From positions 8,734 through 72,733 of the forward strand of contig NZ_CALIMS010000053.1 in the NCBI RefSeq assembly GCF_938045345.1: a stretch of DNA of 64,000 nt, written 5' to 3'. This stretch comes from an uncultured Campylobacter sp. (GTDB lineage: Bacteria > Campylobacterota > Campylobacteria > Campylobacterales > Campylobacteraceae). Under the pieces are notes generated by a model. The model was not told the origin of the DNA. It saw nothing but the letters and a program-made list of their open reading frames with translations, and ran no database searches. Below are positions 25,978-35,856 of this stretch, piece after piece (positions within the stretch are counted from its first letter, which is position 1; the number at the start of each line of letters is the position of its first letter). Made by a program: the position numbers and the translations under genes.

Positions 25978-26475
25978 ATGAACTTATCAAGTAGAATAAA
26001 AGCGCTAAAGACGCGGCTTAAACTGCAAAAGCCGGAAATTATAACAAATCCTGTACAAAAGGATGAGCTTGTCGAGCAAGATCTGTGCAGTAAAGATCTG
26101 TGCGATTTAGACCATAGCACAATCAAACTCTTATCGGGAGATTTGCAGGTTTTCAATGATTATACTTTTAGGTATTATATCCTGGATTTTATTGATTTTT
26201 ACGAGCGCTTCGGCGATGAAGCGATTATAGAAGATATGTTTATTCAAGCATTTGCACCGCCTATGCGGCGGGCAAGAGCGAAACAATTTAGCAGAGATGA
26301 GGTAAAAATAATCATAGATTTTTTGCAAAAAAATTATGAAAATATTACAAGAATTACGCATTCCAAGAAATATAAAAAGTTAAAACCCTATGAGCAAGAA
26401 GAAATTTATATACCATTCAAACATTTTGAAAAAGAGATAAAAAATGCGATAAATTTTTGGACAAAAACATTATAG
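25978..26475 (+). CDS. Hypothetical small acidic protein (immunity-like)
   Basis: This 165-residue soluble protein has the core FNDYTFRYYILDFIDFYERFG, then a charged helix KQFSRDEVKIIIDFLQKNYE and a lysine-rich tail. The pattern resembles small conserved proteins of toxin-immunity loci (perhaps DUF6714), but this rests on memory and is weak. It is the first gene of a run of small + strand genes and has lower GC than the core. AAAGGAATAAATAA precedes ATG 25978. Confidence 0.65.
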   Translation: MNLSSRIKALKTRLKLQKPEIITNPVQKDELVEQDLCSKDLCDLDHSTIKLLSGDLQVFNDYTFRYYILDFIDFYERFGDEAIIEDMFIQAFAPPMRRARAKQFSRDEVKIIIDFLQKNYENITRITHSKKYKKLKPYEQEEIYIPFKHFEKEIKNAINFWTKTL

Positions 26476-26540
26476 TAGCACCTTTAGAAGAAGGTATTAG
26501 AAATACTAGAAAAATTATTAAACGTAGGAGGAAACAATGA
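26430..26540 (+). pseudogene. Possible toxin C-terminal tail fragment
   Basis: A frame with no start codon is open for 36 codons and ends at TGA 26538, giving FLDKNIIVAPLEEGIRNTRK and a basic tail KRRRKQ. Its stop overlaps the Imm53 ATG as ATGA, the coupling usual for a toxin gene followed by its immunity gene. The first part overlaps the end of the upstream gene in a different frame. A displaced toxin tail is my inference; chance openness of an AT-rich stretch is the alternative. Confidence 0.3.
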
Positions 26541-26812
26541 ATAATCTAAAGCTTATACAAAACTGGTATGCTTCCAAATGCGACGGGGAATGGGAGCATC
26601 AATACGGCCTTACGCTGGAAACGGTCGATAACCCGGGCTGGTGGATCGAAATCGATGGCGAGAACGGGAAAAAGCCGATAAAAATAAATGTCGATAGAGA
26701 TGACGAGGATTGGTTTTTCGTCAATGCCACGGAAAACAAACTCAAAGGAAGTTGTGGAGCCGAGAATTTAGAGGAGTTATTGGAATACGTGGTAAAATGG
26801 CTAACGGATTAA
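26537..26812 (+). CDS. Imm53-family immunity protein
   Basis: The 91-residue protein begins NLKLIQNWYASKCDGEWEHQ and continues with YGLTLETVDNPGWWIEIDG, which I recognise as the Imm53 family pattern (QNWY, CDGxWEH, DNPGW). Imm proteins bind and neutralise polymorphic toxins delivered between bacteria. No intact toxin gene precedes it, so it is an orphan immunity gene here. GTAGGAGGAAACA just before ATG 26537 is an excellent ribosome-binding site. Confidence 0.85.
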   Translation: MNNLKLIQNWYASKCDGEWEHQYGLTLETVDNPGWWIEIDGENGKKPIKINVDRDDEDWFFVNATENKLKGSCGAENLEELLEYVVKWLTD

Positions 26813-26829
26813 AATTTAGCGAAAGCATT

Positions 26830-27099
26830 ATGAAAGAGCTATATAAAATTTATCTGAAAGATAGTAAAAAGAGCTTCGTAGCCACTGGAAATACTACTCA
26901 TTACGACGGCAATAAAATTTTACCACAGCCGTTTGCTTTAAGCATCGTTCAATACGATGGCGACAGCGGATTTTATCTATTTTGTCTCGACAAATCGGGG
27001 AAAGAGCAAACCGATACCTATCATGAAAGTATAGAGGATGCGTTTAAGCAGGCCGAATTTGAATTCGGCGTAAAGAAAAAGGATTGGATAAAGCTTTAG
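26830..27099 (+). CDS. Hypothetical small protein in immunity-like island
   Basis: I place the start at ATG 26830 (MKELYKIYLKDSKKSF), which gives 89 residues. The frame extends upstream, but that part is Imm53 sequence read in another frame. The protein has alternating strands (PQPFALSIVQYDGDSGFYLF) and a helical tail with EDAFKQAEFEFGV, like many small immunity proteins. The family is not identified. It follows Imm53 by 17 bases and is probably cotranscribed. Confidence 0.65.
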   Translation: MKELYKIYLKDSKKSFVATGNTTHYDGNKILPQPFALSIVQYDGDSGFYLFCLDKSGKEQTDTYHESIEDAFKQAEFEFGVKKKDWIKL

Positions 27100-27148
27100 A
27101 TTATGTAAATAAAATATCGCCAACCGATTAAATTTAAAAAGGAGCATT

Positions 27149-27387
27149 ATGAAATTTAAAATTTTCAAGCCAAAGCTTTATGAAAAGTATAAGGATATGG
27201 TTATAGAGGTGTGAGGGTGAATACAACATTGATGGCTAAAATAGATATTTTATCAAATTTGATAAATTTTGCTAACGATATGCTTAATGAAAATATGCCC
27301 CCGACAACAAGCTACAGCCTAATGAGGCGCTATTCAAACAATGACAACTATCTCAAAAAAGCCATAGGAATAAAAAATGAGCACTAG
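27149..27387 (+). pseudogene. Short frameshifted gene
   Basis: AAAAAGGAGCATT precedes ATG 27149, but the frame stops after 21 codons (MKFKIFKPKLYEKYKDMVIEV). A second frame from GTG 27217 or ATG 27232 then encodes MAKIDILSNLINFANDMLNE and ends at TAG 27385 in GIKNEH. Joining them by one base change near 27212 would give about 78 residues. The tail overlaps the start of the next gene. Either a broken gene or two tiny ones; the family is unknown. Confidence 0.4.
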
Positions 27388-27949
27388 GATAGGTTTAATA
27401 CTTTTGGGCACATTTTTTGTATTTGAAAGCATTCTTGGCTGCTTTAGCGGAAAGATGTATTTTAAATACGGGGGCTGGAGCGCAGTTGAGCCGGTCTACA
27501 TTATCAAGATTTTTATCATCGGCGTATTGTTTGTTTCTGCAGGAATTTTCATAAACAAAAAAATAGGTAGAGTGATTAATGCCTTGATAGGTTTAAGTCT
27601 TTTAATAATATCTATAGAAATTTTTACAACGCAAGATCCCGCAGGAATACAAAGTAAAATCGGATATCCTTTTCTTATCTCTGGATTTTTGGTTTTACTT
27701 ATTAGTATCTCGTTTTTTTACCTCGCCCTCCATCCTGAAAAGAACATAAAAAGATACCCAGAGTATATGTGGTGTAAGGACTGCTTTAAATTTTATATGT
27801 ACGAGGACGTCAAAGATACGGATCAAATTTGCTCATACTGCGGCAAAAAGCTTACGGAGTATAATGACGGCGACTATTGGCGAAGAAACGCTCCTCATCA
27901 AGGTGTTAAAACTCCGAAGATCAAAAAGCGTAAATTTAAAAAGCGATGA
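27377..27949 (+). CDS. Membrane protein with C-terminal zinc ribbon
   Basis: The 190-residue protein has four hydrophobic segments in its first 120 residues, then the motif YPEYMWCKDCFKFYMYEDVKD and CSYCGKKL. Those two CxxC pairs form a likely zinc ribbon on the cytoplasmic side. The last residues are basic. It is a paralogue of the next gene, sharing the stretch from YLALHPEKNIKRYP to the ribbon. The role is unknown. The ATG at 27377 lies 10 bases inside the end of the preceding broken gene. Confidence 0.75.
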   Translation: MSTRIGLILLGTFFVFESILGCFSGKMYFKYGGWSAVEPVYIIKIFIIGVLFVSAGIFINKKIGRVINALIGLSLLIISIEIFTTQDPAGIQSKIGYPFLISGFLVLLISISFFYLALHPEKNIKRYPEYMWCKDCFKFYMYEDVKDTDQICSYCGKKLTEYNDGDYWRRNAPHQGVKTPKIKKRKFKKR

Positions 27950-27981
27950 AATTTTGATTTGTTATAGAGGAATATATAAAA

Positions 27982-28413
27982 ATGCTAAATAGAATTTTTG
28001 CATTAATCGGATTTTTTGCTTTTTTCACATGGGGACTGGCGGCCGCTCTATCGGGAAAAGTCGATATAAAACCCGGCTTTATGGCACCAGTAAAGCTTGA
28101 TAGCGCATATCTGCGTACCATCATAGGAATTTTATGCTTTGCGGCGTGCGTTTTCTTTTTATATCTTGCTTTTCGCTCCGAAAAAAGCATAAAATATTAT
28201 CCTAAATTTATGCGCTGCAAAGAGTGTCTTAAATTTTATAATTTCTCGGACGTTAAAGATGGGGGCGTTTGCCCTAAGTGCGGAGGCGAACTGCAAAATT
28301 ATGCCGAGATAGAAAAATCGGATCAAATAGAAAAGAATAAAAAGCTTGAGAAATATTATAAATTTGAAGAGGAGTGGCTAAAGAAGGTACAAAATCGGTG
28401 CGATGAGGAATAA
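27982..28413 (+). CDS. Membrane protein with zinc ribbon, paralogue of previous gene
   Basis: This 143-residue protein has two hydrophobic segments (residues 5-24 and about 45-65), then YYPKFMRCKECLKFYNFSDV and CPKCGGEL, the same ribbon as in the preceding protein (about half of residues identical over 45). A charged coiled-coil tail follows. Compared with its paralogue it has lost or never had two membrane segments. AGAGGAATATATAAAA precedes the start. Function unknown. Confidence 0.75.
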   Translation: MLNRIFALIGFFAFFTWGLAAALSGKVDIKPGFMAPVKLDSAYLRTIIGILCFAACVFFLYLAFRSEKSIKYYPKFMRCKECLKFYNFSDVKDGGVCPKCGGELQNYAEIEKSDQIEKNKKLEKYYKFEEEWLKKVQNRCDEE

Positions 28414-28431
28414 AATTTTAAAAGATGAGGT

Positions 28432-28451
28432 GCCGCCTTAAGGTATAAATT
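28432..28451 (+). repeat. 20-bp direct repeat, left copy
   Basis: GCCGCCTTAAGGTATAAATT occurs here and identically at 29243-29262. The two copies bracket the two lipoprotein genes. They suggest that the segment arose by duplication or recombination between short repeats. Confidence 0.75.
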
Positions 28452-28525
28452 AAAATTTAGATATATCCGCACGGAAATATCATAAGGCGTTATAAATAGA
28501 ATTCCGATAAAGGAGCGAAAATAAG

Positions 28526-28888
28526 ATGAGAATTTTGACATTAGTATTAGTCATAATTTGGATGGCAATATTTAGCGGCTGCATGAATCCGATACCTAAT
28601 AAGTTTTTAACAAGCAATAATTATGGATTTGTTAGTCAGTGTGCAGGCATTTTTGACTTCGGAGCGGATTATGAAATCGATGATAGCAAAATTTATGCCT
28701 TTAAAAAAAACGTGCACCGTACAATTTATATTAAAACAGAGCAAAATTTTATACCTACGCAGATAAACGCAGGGTTGGCGGGACTTGTTCCTATCGAAAG
28801 TTGTGGCGATAAGTGGTGTAAAATTTACTATCCTTGCGGTCAAAAAGAGTATTTTGTAAAGAAAGACGATATAGTAAAAAGATATTAA
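28526..28888 (+). CDS. Small lipoprotein with SH3-like tail (copy 1)
   Basis: This 120-residue protein starts with a signal peptide ending in the lipobox FSGC (Cys19), so it should be lipid-anchored in the envelope. The C-terminal half, with CGDKWCKIYYPCGQKEYFVK and DDIV, resembles a bacterial SH3 domain. The next gene encodes a paralogue with the same WC..C spacing. Partner or ligand is unknown. AAAGGAGCGAAAATAAG precedes ATG 28526. Confidence 0.75.
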   Translation: MRILTLVLVIIWMAIFSGCMNPIPNKFLTSNNYGFVSQCAGIFDFGADYEIDDSKIYAFKKNVHRTIYIKTEQNFIPTQINAGLAGLVPIESCGDKWCKIYYPCGQKEYFVKKDDIVKRY

Positions 28889-28910
28889 TTTTATACTTGA
28901 AAGGAGAGCT

Positions 28911-29240
28911 GTGAAGTATTTCGCACCTTTTATATTGTTATTATTCTTTTGCGGATGTGAGCCGTATTTTATGAAATATGCCGCCAAATGCGCCGGCGCC
29001 GATGATAAATCCGCTCAAAAGAATATGTATTGGTTTAAGGATAGGCATAAATATAGTTATTTTTATGAGGGAGAATATAGAACCTATGCATCCAAAAATG
29101 AAAATGATGTCTTGGCAAGACCCGATTATCCTATATTTGTAATAAGCCACTGCGATGATAAGTGGTGCGAGGTCGTTGAAAAGTGCAGCGATATAAAAGT
29201 ATTTGTAAAAAAGAGCGATATAATACCATACAAAAGATAG
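28911..29240 (+). CDS. Small lipoprotein with SH3-like tail (copy 2)
   Basis: This 109-residue lipoprotein has the lipobox FCGC (Cys16) after a short hydrophobic leader. The tail SHCDDKWCEVVEKCSDIKVF with VKKSDI matches copy 1 upstream. The start is GTG 28911, with AAAGGAGAGCT before it. The middle of the protein has diverged strongly, a sign of an old duplication or selection for variety. The role is unknown. Confidence 0.72.
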   Translation: MKYFAPFILLLFFCGCEPYFMKYAAKCAGADDKSAQKNMYWFKDRHKYSYFYEGEYRTYASKNENDVLARPDYPIFVISHCDDKWCEVVEKCSDIKVFVKKSDIIPYKR

Positions 29241-29242
29241 GC

Positions 29243-29262
29243 GCCGCCTTAAGGTATAAATT
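29243..29262 (+). repeat. 20-bp direct repeat, right copy
   Basis: Identical to 28432-28451. It follows the second lipoprotein gene directly. Confidence 0.75.
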
Positions 29263-29346
29263 TCAATACGCGCAGAGTATCTTAAGCGCGTATAGCGTAA
29301 ATTTAAAGCAGCTTGAGAAAGCAAATAAAACAAGAAGGATTCAAAA

Positions 29347-30075
29347 ATGAAAAGCGTAAAAGGTATTTTCCGTTATCTTTTTCCGGTAAGAGATGGACGA
29401 GAACTGTATTGGATTAAAATTCCAAAAGGGCAAAGCGGTCGTTTTGGAAAAGAATTTATATTCGAGCCCGAATCGATTGCGAAATCGGACGCGCAAAAAC
29501 TCGGTATAAAAATAGATCCAAAGCTTTTAAGTGATAAGCGAATTAAATTTCATATACGCGATATGTATTATAAGACATATTATGATATAACATCTTTCGG
29601 TATCGATGAGAGCTACGCCGATTCGCGGCAAATAGATCTTGATTTGGAAGACATAAAACAAATTGTAAAATCGGATGCAGACGATCCTTATTATGTATAT
29701 GGCTATAGCTTAAACATAGAGCAGATGAGATCTTTTGGATGCCTTGATATGGTTAAGCCCGGTTTTTCATACTTCTTTGGTTCCTCTGCCGGCCATGAAA
29801 GAATAATCAAAGCTCCAAATAGCGGCGATAAAAATATAAAAGGCTGCTATATAAATGTCTTTGATAGCGATACGGAAGCCTTTTACGTGGCGCTATTGGA
29901 CGTTAAGCTGCCTTTTAGCGAAGTTGCAAAAATAGTCGCTCCGCTGAGCGTAGAGGCAAATATCCATTATTCTTATAGCCTCTCCGAAGAGCAGATTATA
30001 AAATTGGGATTTCCTGAAATTTTAAAAGAAAATGGCGGCAAAATCGACGCTCAAATATCGGTAGAGATAGTATAA
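29347..30075 (+). CDS. Hypothetical protein with internal repeat
   Basis: The 242-residue soluble protein contains two related segments of about 50 residues: LEDIKQIVKSDADDPYYVYGYSLNIEQ at about 99-125 and a match near 195-222, FSEVAKIVAPLSVEAN followed by YSYSLSEEQIIKLGF. The family is not recognised. Low GC and its place in the island suggest an accessory role, perhaps immunity-like. AGAAGGATTCAAAA precedes ATG 29347. Confidence 0.7.
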   Translation: MKSVKGIFRYLFPVRDGRELYWIKIPKGQSGRFGKEFIFEPESIAKSDAQKLGIKIDPKLLSDKRIKFHIRDMYYKTYYDITSFGIDESYADSRQIDLDLEDIKQIVKSDADDPYYVYGYSLNIEQMRSFGCLDMVKPGFSYFFGSSAGHERIIKAPNSGDKNIKGCYINVFDSDTEAFYVALLDVKLPFSEVAKIVAPLSVEANIHYSYSLSEEQIIKLGFPEILKENGGKIDAQISVEIV

Positions 30076-30240
30076 TCTCATAATTTAAAATTTAGCCGTT
30101 AAATGGATTAAGTAATGCAGCCCAAAATTAGAAATTTATGCGTATCACTGGAAAATAAAATTTTAAATTGACGTGCGTTTAAATTTTAAAATTTAAGCGC
30201 CCTTTTTGTTATAATTTCATCAAATTTAAAAGGAGAGACG

Positions 30241-30984
30241 ATGGCTTTGTTAAATCTTTTCAAAAAAGGTGGCAAAAATAGCGCAAACGCCGCAAAGATC
30301 GGCAAGACCGCGCAGGAGCGCAAGGATATAAGCATCGAAATTTTAAAATCGCAGGGCGTGCCGTACATTGACCATCTGCCGCTGCGATACGAGACGGACG
30401 AGATCACTCCGCGCGAAAAAGACGAGGTCATCGCTCGCGCGATCTGTTCTTACGCGACGATAATGTGCGCCTGCTCGATCAGAGACGAGGGCAAGCTCGC
30501 AGACGAGGATAAGCAGGGCGTGCAGGGCTTTCTAGATAACCGCTACGGCTGCATAGACAAGCTCACGCGCATGGAGCGCCGCGTCGTGCAGGGCGAGGCG
30601 AGCCGCGACGAGGCCGTGAATATGGGCTGGAAATACGAGTCGCTGTGGTCGCTGATGTAGGCGATGGGGCTCGTGGAGGAGCTTAGCTTTCCAAAGGGTA
30701 TCTGCGACTGCGGATTTGTGATGGATACCTTTAGCGGCGGCGATTTTTCTGCGCGCGTGAAGCTGCGGGGCACGGATGAAATTTTGCAGGCGCTCGATCT
30801 TATCTACCGCTACCACTGGGCGTGCGTCAATGCCCGCGTGCACGGCTCAGACTGCGCGGGGCTCGACGAAGAGGTCGTGATGGAGAGGCGCGGCGGGCTA
30901 GAATGGCTGTGCTGCAAGGGGGACGAAAACGATAATCTGACGGATGAATATAATGCGTGGGATTATCCGGACTTGAATACTTAG
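30241..30984 (+). pseudogene. DUF4272-like gene interrupted by an in-frame TAG
   Basis: One frame runs from ATG 30241 to TAG 30982 with a single stop, TAG at 30658-30660. Before it the protein reads RKDISIEILKSQGVPYIDHL and YESLWSLM; after it AMGLVEELSFPKGICDCGF. In DUF4272 proteins a tryptophan commonly stands here (a W-A-(L/M)-G-x-V-E-E-L pattern), so TGG has probably become TAG. The full length would be 247 residues, usual for the family. AAAGGAGAGACG precedes the start. The 139-residue front piece may still be made. Confidence 0.75.
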
Positions 30985-31558
30985 CGCTTGTCTTTTTCTG
31001 CTTATACTTCGTTGAAATTTAATTTTCAGGCTCGGCAGGCTATCTGCCTGGCCTACACCTAAAAATCAAATTTCGCCTCGTTTAAGCGAAAAATACTTCG
31101 CCTTAATTCCCGCGTTTTTTCTCTTTGCTATACGTCGTTGCGTCTAAAATTTGCTCGATTACATATTTACATACACGCTCCGCCCGCAAATTTTATCCGC
31201 GCCTTGTTTAGCTTTGCGGCACCGCCGCTTACACTCCTTCTTTGTACTCAAATTTAGAAACTATTTTTGCATCGTCGTACCCACAACTGCAAGCATAAGA
31301 TCGGAATTTAAAACCCGATCGCGCGCTGTTTTTTCTAAATCCAAAATATGTGCCGACGGATCGAAAGGCATACCGAATGTGAGAATTTATGAATCAATTG
31401 GAGATTAAAATTTTAAAATTTTTCTTGCAAACTGCGCAAAGAGGATCACAAACGCAGATCCGCTGAAATTTCAGACGCGACCTGCCAAATTTCAGGGCGC
31501 CGCGGAATTTTAAAATTTAAAGTTGCGGGCGAGCAAGGCGCCTGTCCGCGTATTTTAA
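30985..31558. other. Non-coding region with one strong hairpin
   Basis: There is no credible gene. At 31028-31054 a two-part stem (AGGC..GCCT outside, GGCAG..CTGCC inside) closes a short loop and could end transcripts of the DUF4272 gene or be part of a small RNA. ACTTCGTTGAAATTT near 31008 and TACGTCGTTGCGTC near 31131 look like decayed repeats. The open frame at 31151-31408 has no supporting signal. Confidence 0.45.
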
Positions 31559-31579
31559 GCCCGCTAAATTTAAGCGGGC
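31559..31579 (-). terminator. Possible terminator after tpx
   Basis: The inverted repeat GCCCGCT-AAATTTA-AGCGGGC lies 31 bases beyond the tpx stop codon. It has a seven-pair stem but no T run, so its use as an intrinsic terminator is uncertain. Confidence 0.4.
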
Positions 31580-31609
31580 AACGTCTGCGCCGCAGACCTA
31601 GAAATTGCA

Positions 31610-32140
31610 TCAGCCCTGCGTCGCAGCGCTTCCGCTCGCAAACGCCGCCGCATTGAGCGCCGCGTCGTAATCGGGCTCATCTACGATGTCGTCCGTGATC
31701 TGCTTGTAAGCGATCTTACCTGCGGTATCCACGACGAAAACCGCGCGGCACGTTAGCCCCGCAAGCGCGCCGTCCGCGATCAGCACGCCGTATGCGCGCG
31801 CAAACTCCTTATCGCGAAAGTCGCTTAGGGCGCGTAAATTTTTGATCCCCTCGGTCGAGCAAAATCTGCCCGCGGCAAACGGCAGATCCATCGAGATCAC
31901 GAAAACCTCGGTATTTTTTATGCTCGCGGCGCGCTCGTTAAATTTGCGCGTCTCGGTCGCGCACACGTCCGTATCCAGGGACGGCACGGCGATGATGACC
32001 TGCGCCTTGCCCGTGCCGCCGCCGACTTTGACCTCGCTAAGATCGGCTGCGACCAGGCTGAGCTCGGGCGCCTTATCTCCCAGCTTAAGCTCGCTGCCCA
32101 AAAGATCGACGCTTACGCCTTGTAATTTGGTTTGTTGCAT
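31610..32140 (-). CDS. tpx: Thiol peroxidase
   Basis: Tpx is a 2-Cys atypical peroxiredoxin that reduces hydroperoxides using thioredoxin. The 176-residue protein has the peroxidatic Cys60 in SLDTDVCATET and the resolving Cys94 in GRFCSTEGI, with the start region of the family (GDKAPELSLV). The last ten residues, GSAATQG and before, extend slightly beyond the usual 165-168. It is a single gene. AAAGGAAAATC precedes ATG 32140. Confidence 0.95.
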   Translation of the reverse strand: MQQTKLQGVSVDLLGSELKLGDKAPELSLVAADLSEVKVGGGTGKAQVIIAVPSLDTDVCATETRKFNERAASIKNTEVFVISMDLPFAAGRFCSTEGIKNLRALSDFRDKEFARAYGVLIADGALAGLTCRAVFVVDTAGKIAYKQITDDIVDEPDYDAALNAAAFASGSAATQG

Positions 32141-32773
32141 GATTTTCCTTTGTTTTAAAATATCTGAAACGGGCGCATTATAACCCGCGAAAGCAAACGC
32201 CTGCTAAATCCGAAAACAGGCGGGCTAGAGCGCCGCCAGCTCGGCCGATATGATCGGCGCGTAGATCGCTCTGCGAAGATGAAATTTTATGGCGCGAAGC
32301 GGCGGCGCAATTAAAGCGCCTTCCCGAGAATACCACGACTCGCATAAGCACTGATGATCGCGACCTGGTATAGGTCTATGATAGTGCGCTCCGCCTTGAG
32401 GCTGCGCCGAAAGTAAAATTTTATCCTACTTGCGATCCAGCTTACGGCGATTTTGTCCGTGAATGAAAATCAAAGCGCGATAGCGCCGCACGCGCTTTAT
32501 CTGTGAATGAATATATCTCTAGTAAAACGATGGGCGCGGCATCATGAGCGCGTTTTAAGTTATGCTTTAAATTTTTAAATTTAATTGAAATTTTTTGATC
32601 TAAATTTGCAATCTACAGAAATCAAAATTTATGGGTTGAAATTTTATTTGAAGCTAGAGCGTGAGTTAAAATTTCGGCTCGTAAAGCAGGTTAAATTTAA
32701 GCGCCGTCTTAAAATTTAAAGAAGCGCCGGGGTTGGCGATAAAGCTATCGCCGCACCCTAGCGCCCGTTAAGC
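32141..32773. other. Non-coding gap between fusA and tpx
   Basis: No gene is evident. The left half is GC-rich with several inverted segments (such as GGCCGATATGATCGGC at about 32242); the right half is full of AAATTT strings. At 32735-32752 GGCGAT-AAAGCT-ATCGCC lies just beyond the fusA stop and may help end that message, but no T run follows. Confidence 0.45.
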
Positions 32774-34849
<2,076 letters not shown>

Positions 34850-34858
34850 GACGCCCTC

Positions 34859-35329
34859 CTACCAACGATAATGCGCGAAAGCTTTGTTGGCTTCTGCCAT
34901 CTTGTAGGTGTCTTCTTTCTTTTTAAATGAAGAGCCTTTAGAATTTGCGGCGTCCATAAGCTCGTAAGCCAGGCGCTCTATCATTGTGCGCTCGCTTCTT
35001 TTTCTCGCAAAAGAGATGATCCAGCGAATAGCCAAAGCCTGCTGGCGAGCCGGCCTGACCTCGATCGGAACCTGGTAAGTAGCGCCGCCTACACGACGAG
35101 ATTTTACCTCCATCAAAGGCTTAACGTTATCGATGGCATCGTTAAAAATTTCGATGCCTTTCTTCTCACCGCCTTTATTGTCGATGAAATTTAAGGCGCC
35201 GTACATGATCTCGGTAGCGACGCTCTTTTTGCCGTCGAACATAAGCGAATTAATAAATTTTGTGATTACCTTGCTGTCATAAATCGGATCAGGCATAACT
35301 TCCCTAACGGGAGCTTTTCTTCTTCTCAT
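34859..35329 (-). CDS. rpsG: 30S ribosomal protein S7
   Basis: S7 binds 16S rRNA in the small-subunit head and organises its assembly. The 156-residue length and the sequences MRRRKAPVREVMPDPIY, GGATYQVPIEVRP and the C-terminal KAFAHYRW are standard. It lies between rpsL (69 bases upstream) and fusA (10 bases downstream) on the minus strand. AAGGAATAAA precedes ATG 35329. In E. coli S7 represses its own operon; a binding site here cannot be judged by eye. Confidence 0.98.
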   Translation of the reverse strand: MRRRKAPVREVMPDPIYDSKVITKFINSLMFDGKKSVATEIMYGALNFIDNKGGEKKGIEIFNDAIDNVKPLMEVKSRRVGGATYQVPIEVRPARQQALAIRWIISFARKRSERTMIERLAYELMDAANSKGSSFKKKEDTYKMAEANKAFAHYRW

Positions 35330-35398
35330 TTTATTCCTTCAAATTTTAAAATTTTACTCAAACTCGGCAAAATCTAGTGCCGGTCTGTTTAGGCTAAA

Positions 35399-35773
35399 CT
35401 ATTTTTTAGGTCGTTTAGCACCGTATTTTGATCTTGCAACGGTTCGTTTAGCAACGCCTGCAGTATCGAGCGCACCGCGGACGATGTGATATTTAACGCC
35501 CGGTAGGTCCTTTACGCGACCGCCGCGAACTAGCACGATGGAGTGCTCTTGTAGATTGTGACCTTCACCGCCGATATAGCTGATGACTTCAAATCCGCTA
35601 GTAAGCCTTACTTTGGCAACTTTACGAAGCGCTGAGTTTGGCTTTTTAGGGGTCGTAGTATAGACCTTAGTACAAACTCCTCTTCGTTGAGGGCAATTCT
35701 TTAGCGCCGGAGACTTCGATTTCTCGGTAAGCTTCTTGCGCTCTTTTCTGACCAATTGATTTATGGTTGGCAC
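35399..35773 (-). CDS. rpsL: 30S ribosomal protein S12
   Basis: S12 sits at the decoding centre and affects accuracy. The 124-residue protein has the conserved TTTPKKPNSALRKVAKVRLT and GGRVKDLPGVKYHI. The lysines at the two sites linked to streptomycin resistance (in TPKKPNS and VKDLPG) are the normal ones, so a sensitive allele is expected. The start is ATG 35773 with AAAGGAAAGATG before it. It is the first gene of the str unit. Confidence 0.98.
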   Translation of the reverse strand: MPTINQLVRKERKKLTEKSKSPALKNCPQRRGVCTKVYTTTPKKPNSALRKVAKVRLTSGFEVISYIGGEGHNLQEHSIVLVRGGRVKDLPGVKYHIVRGALDTAGVAKRTVARSKYGAKRPKK

Positions 35774-35811
35774 ATCTTTCCTTTCACAAAAATTTATTCA
35801 AAAAGACTTGG

Positions 35812-35817
35812 ATTATA
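35812..35817 (-). promoter_or_regulatory. Candidate -10 box for rpsL-rpsG-fusA
   Basis: On the minus strand the sequence reads TATAAT, 38 bases before the rpsL ATG. No good -35 is visible 17 bases upstream, which is usual for Campylobacter sigma-70 promoters. Confidence 0.5.
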
Positions 35818-35856
35818 CTTTGTTTAAACTTACAGAAACGTAAATTTAACTAAATT

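Noticed and set aside
31151..31408. 85-codon open frame
   Set aside because: Low-complexity composition, no start signal, no protein-like features; the region looks like decayed repeats.
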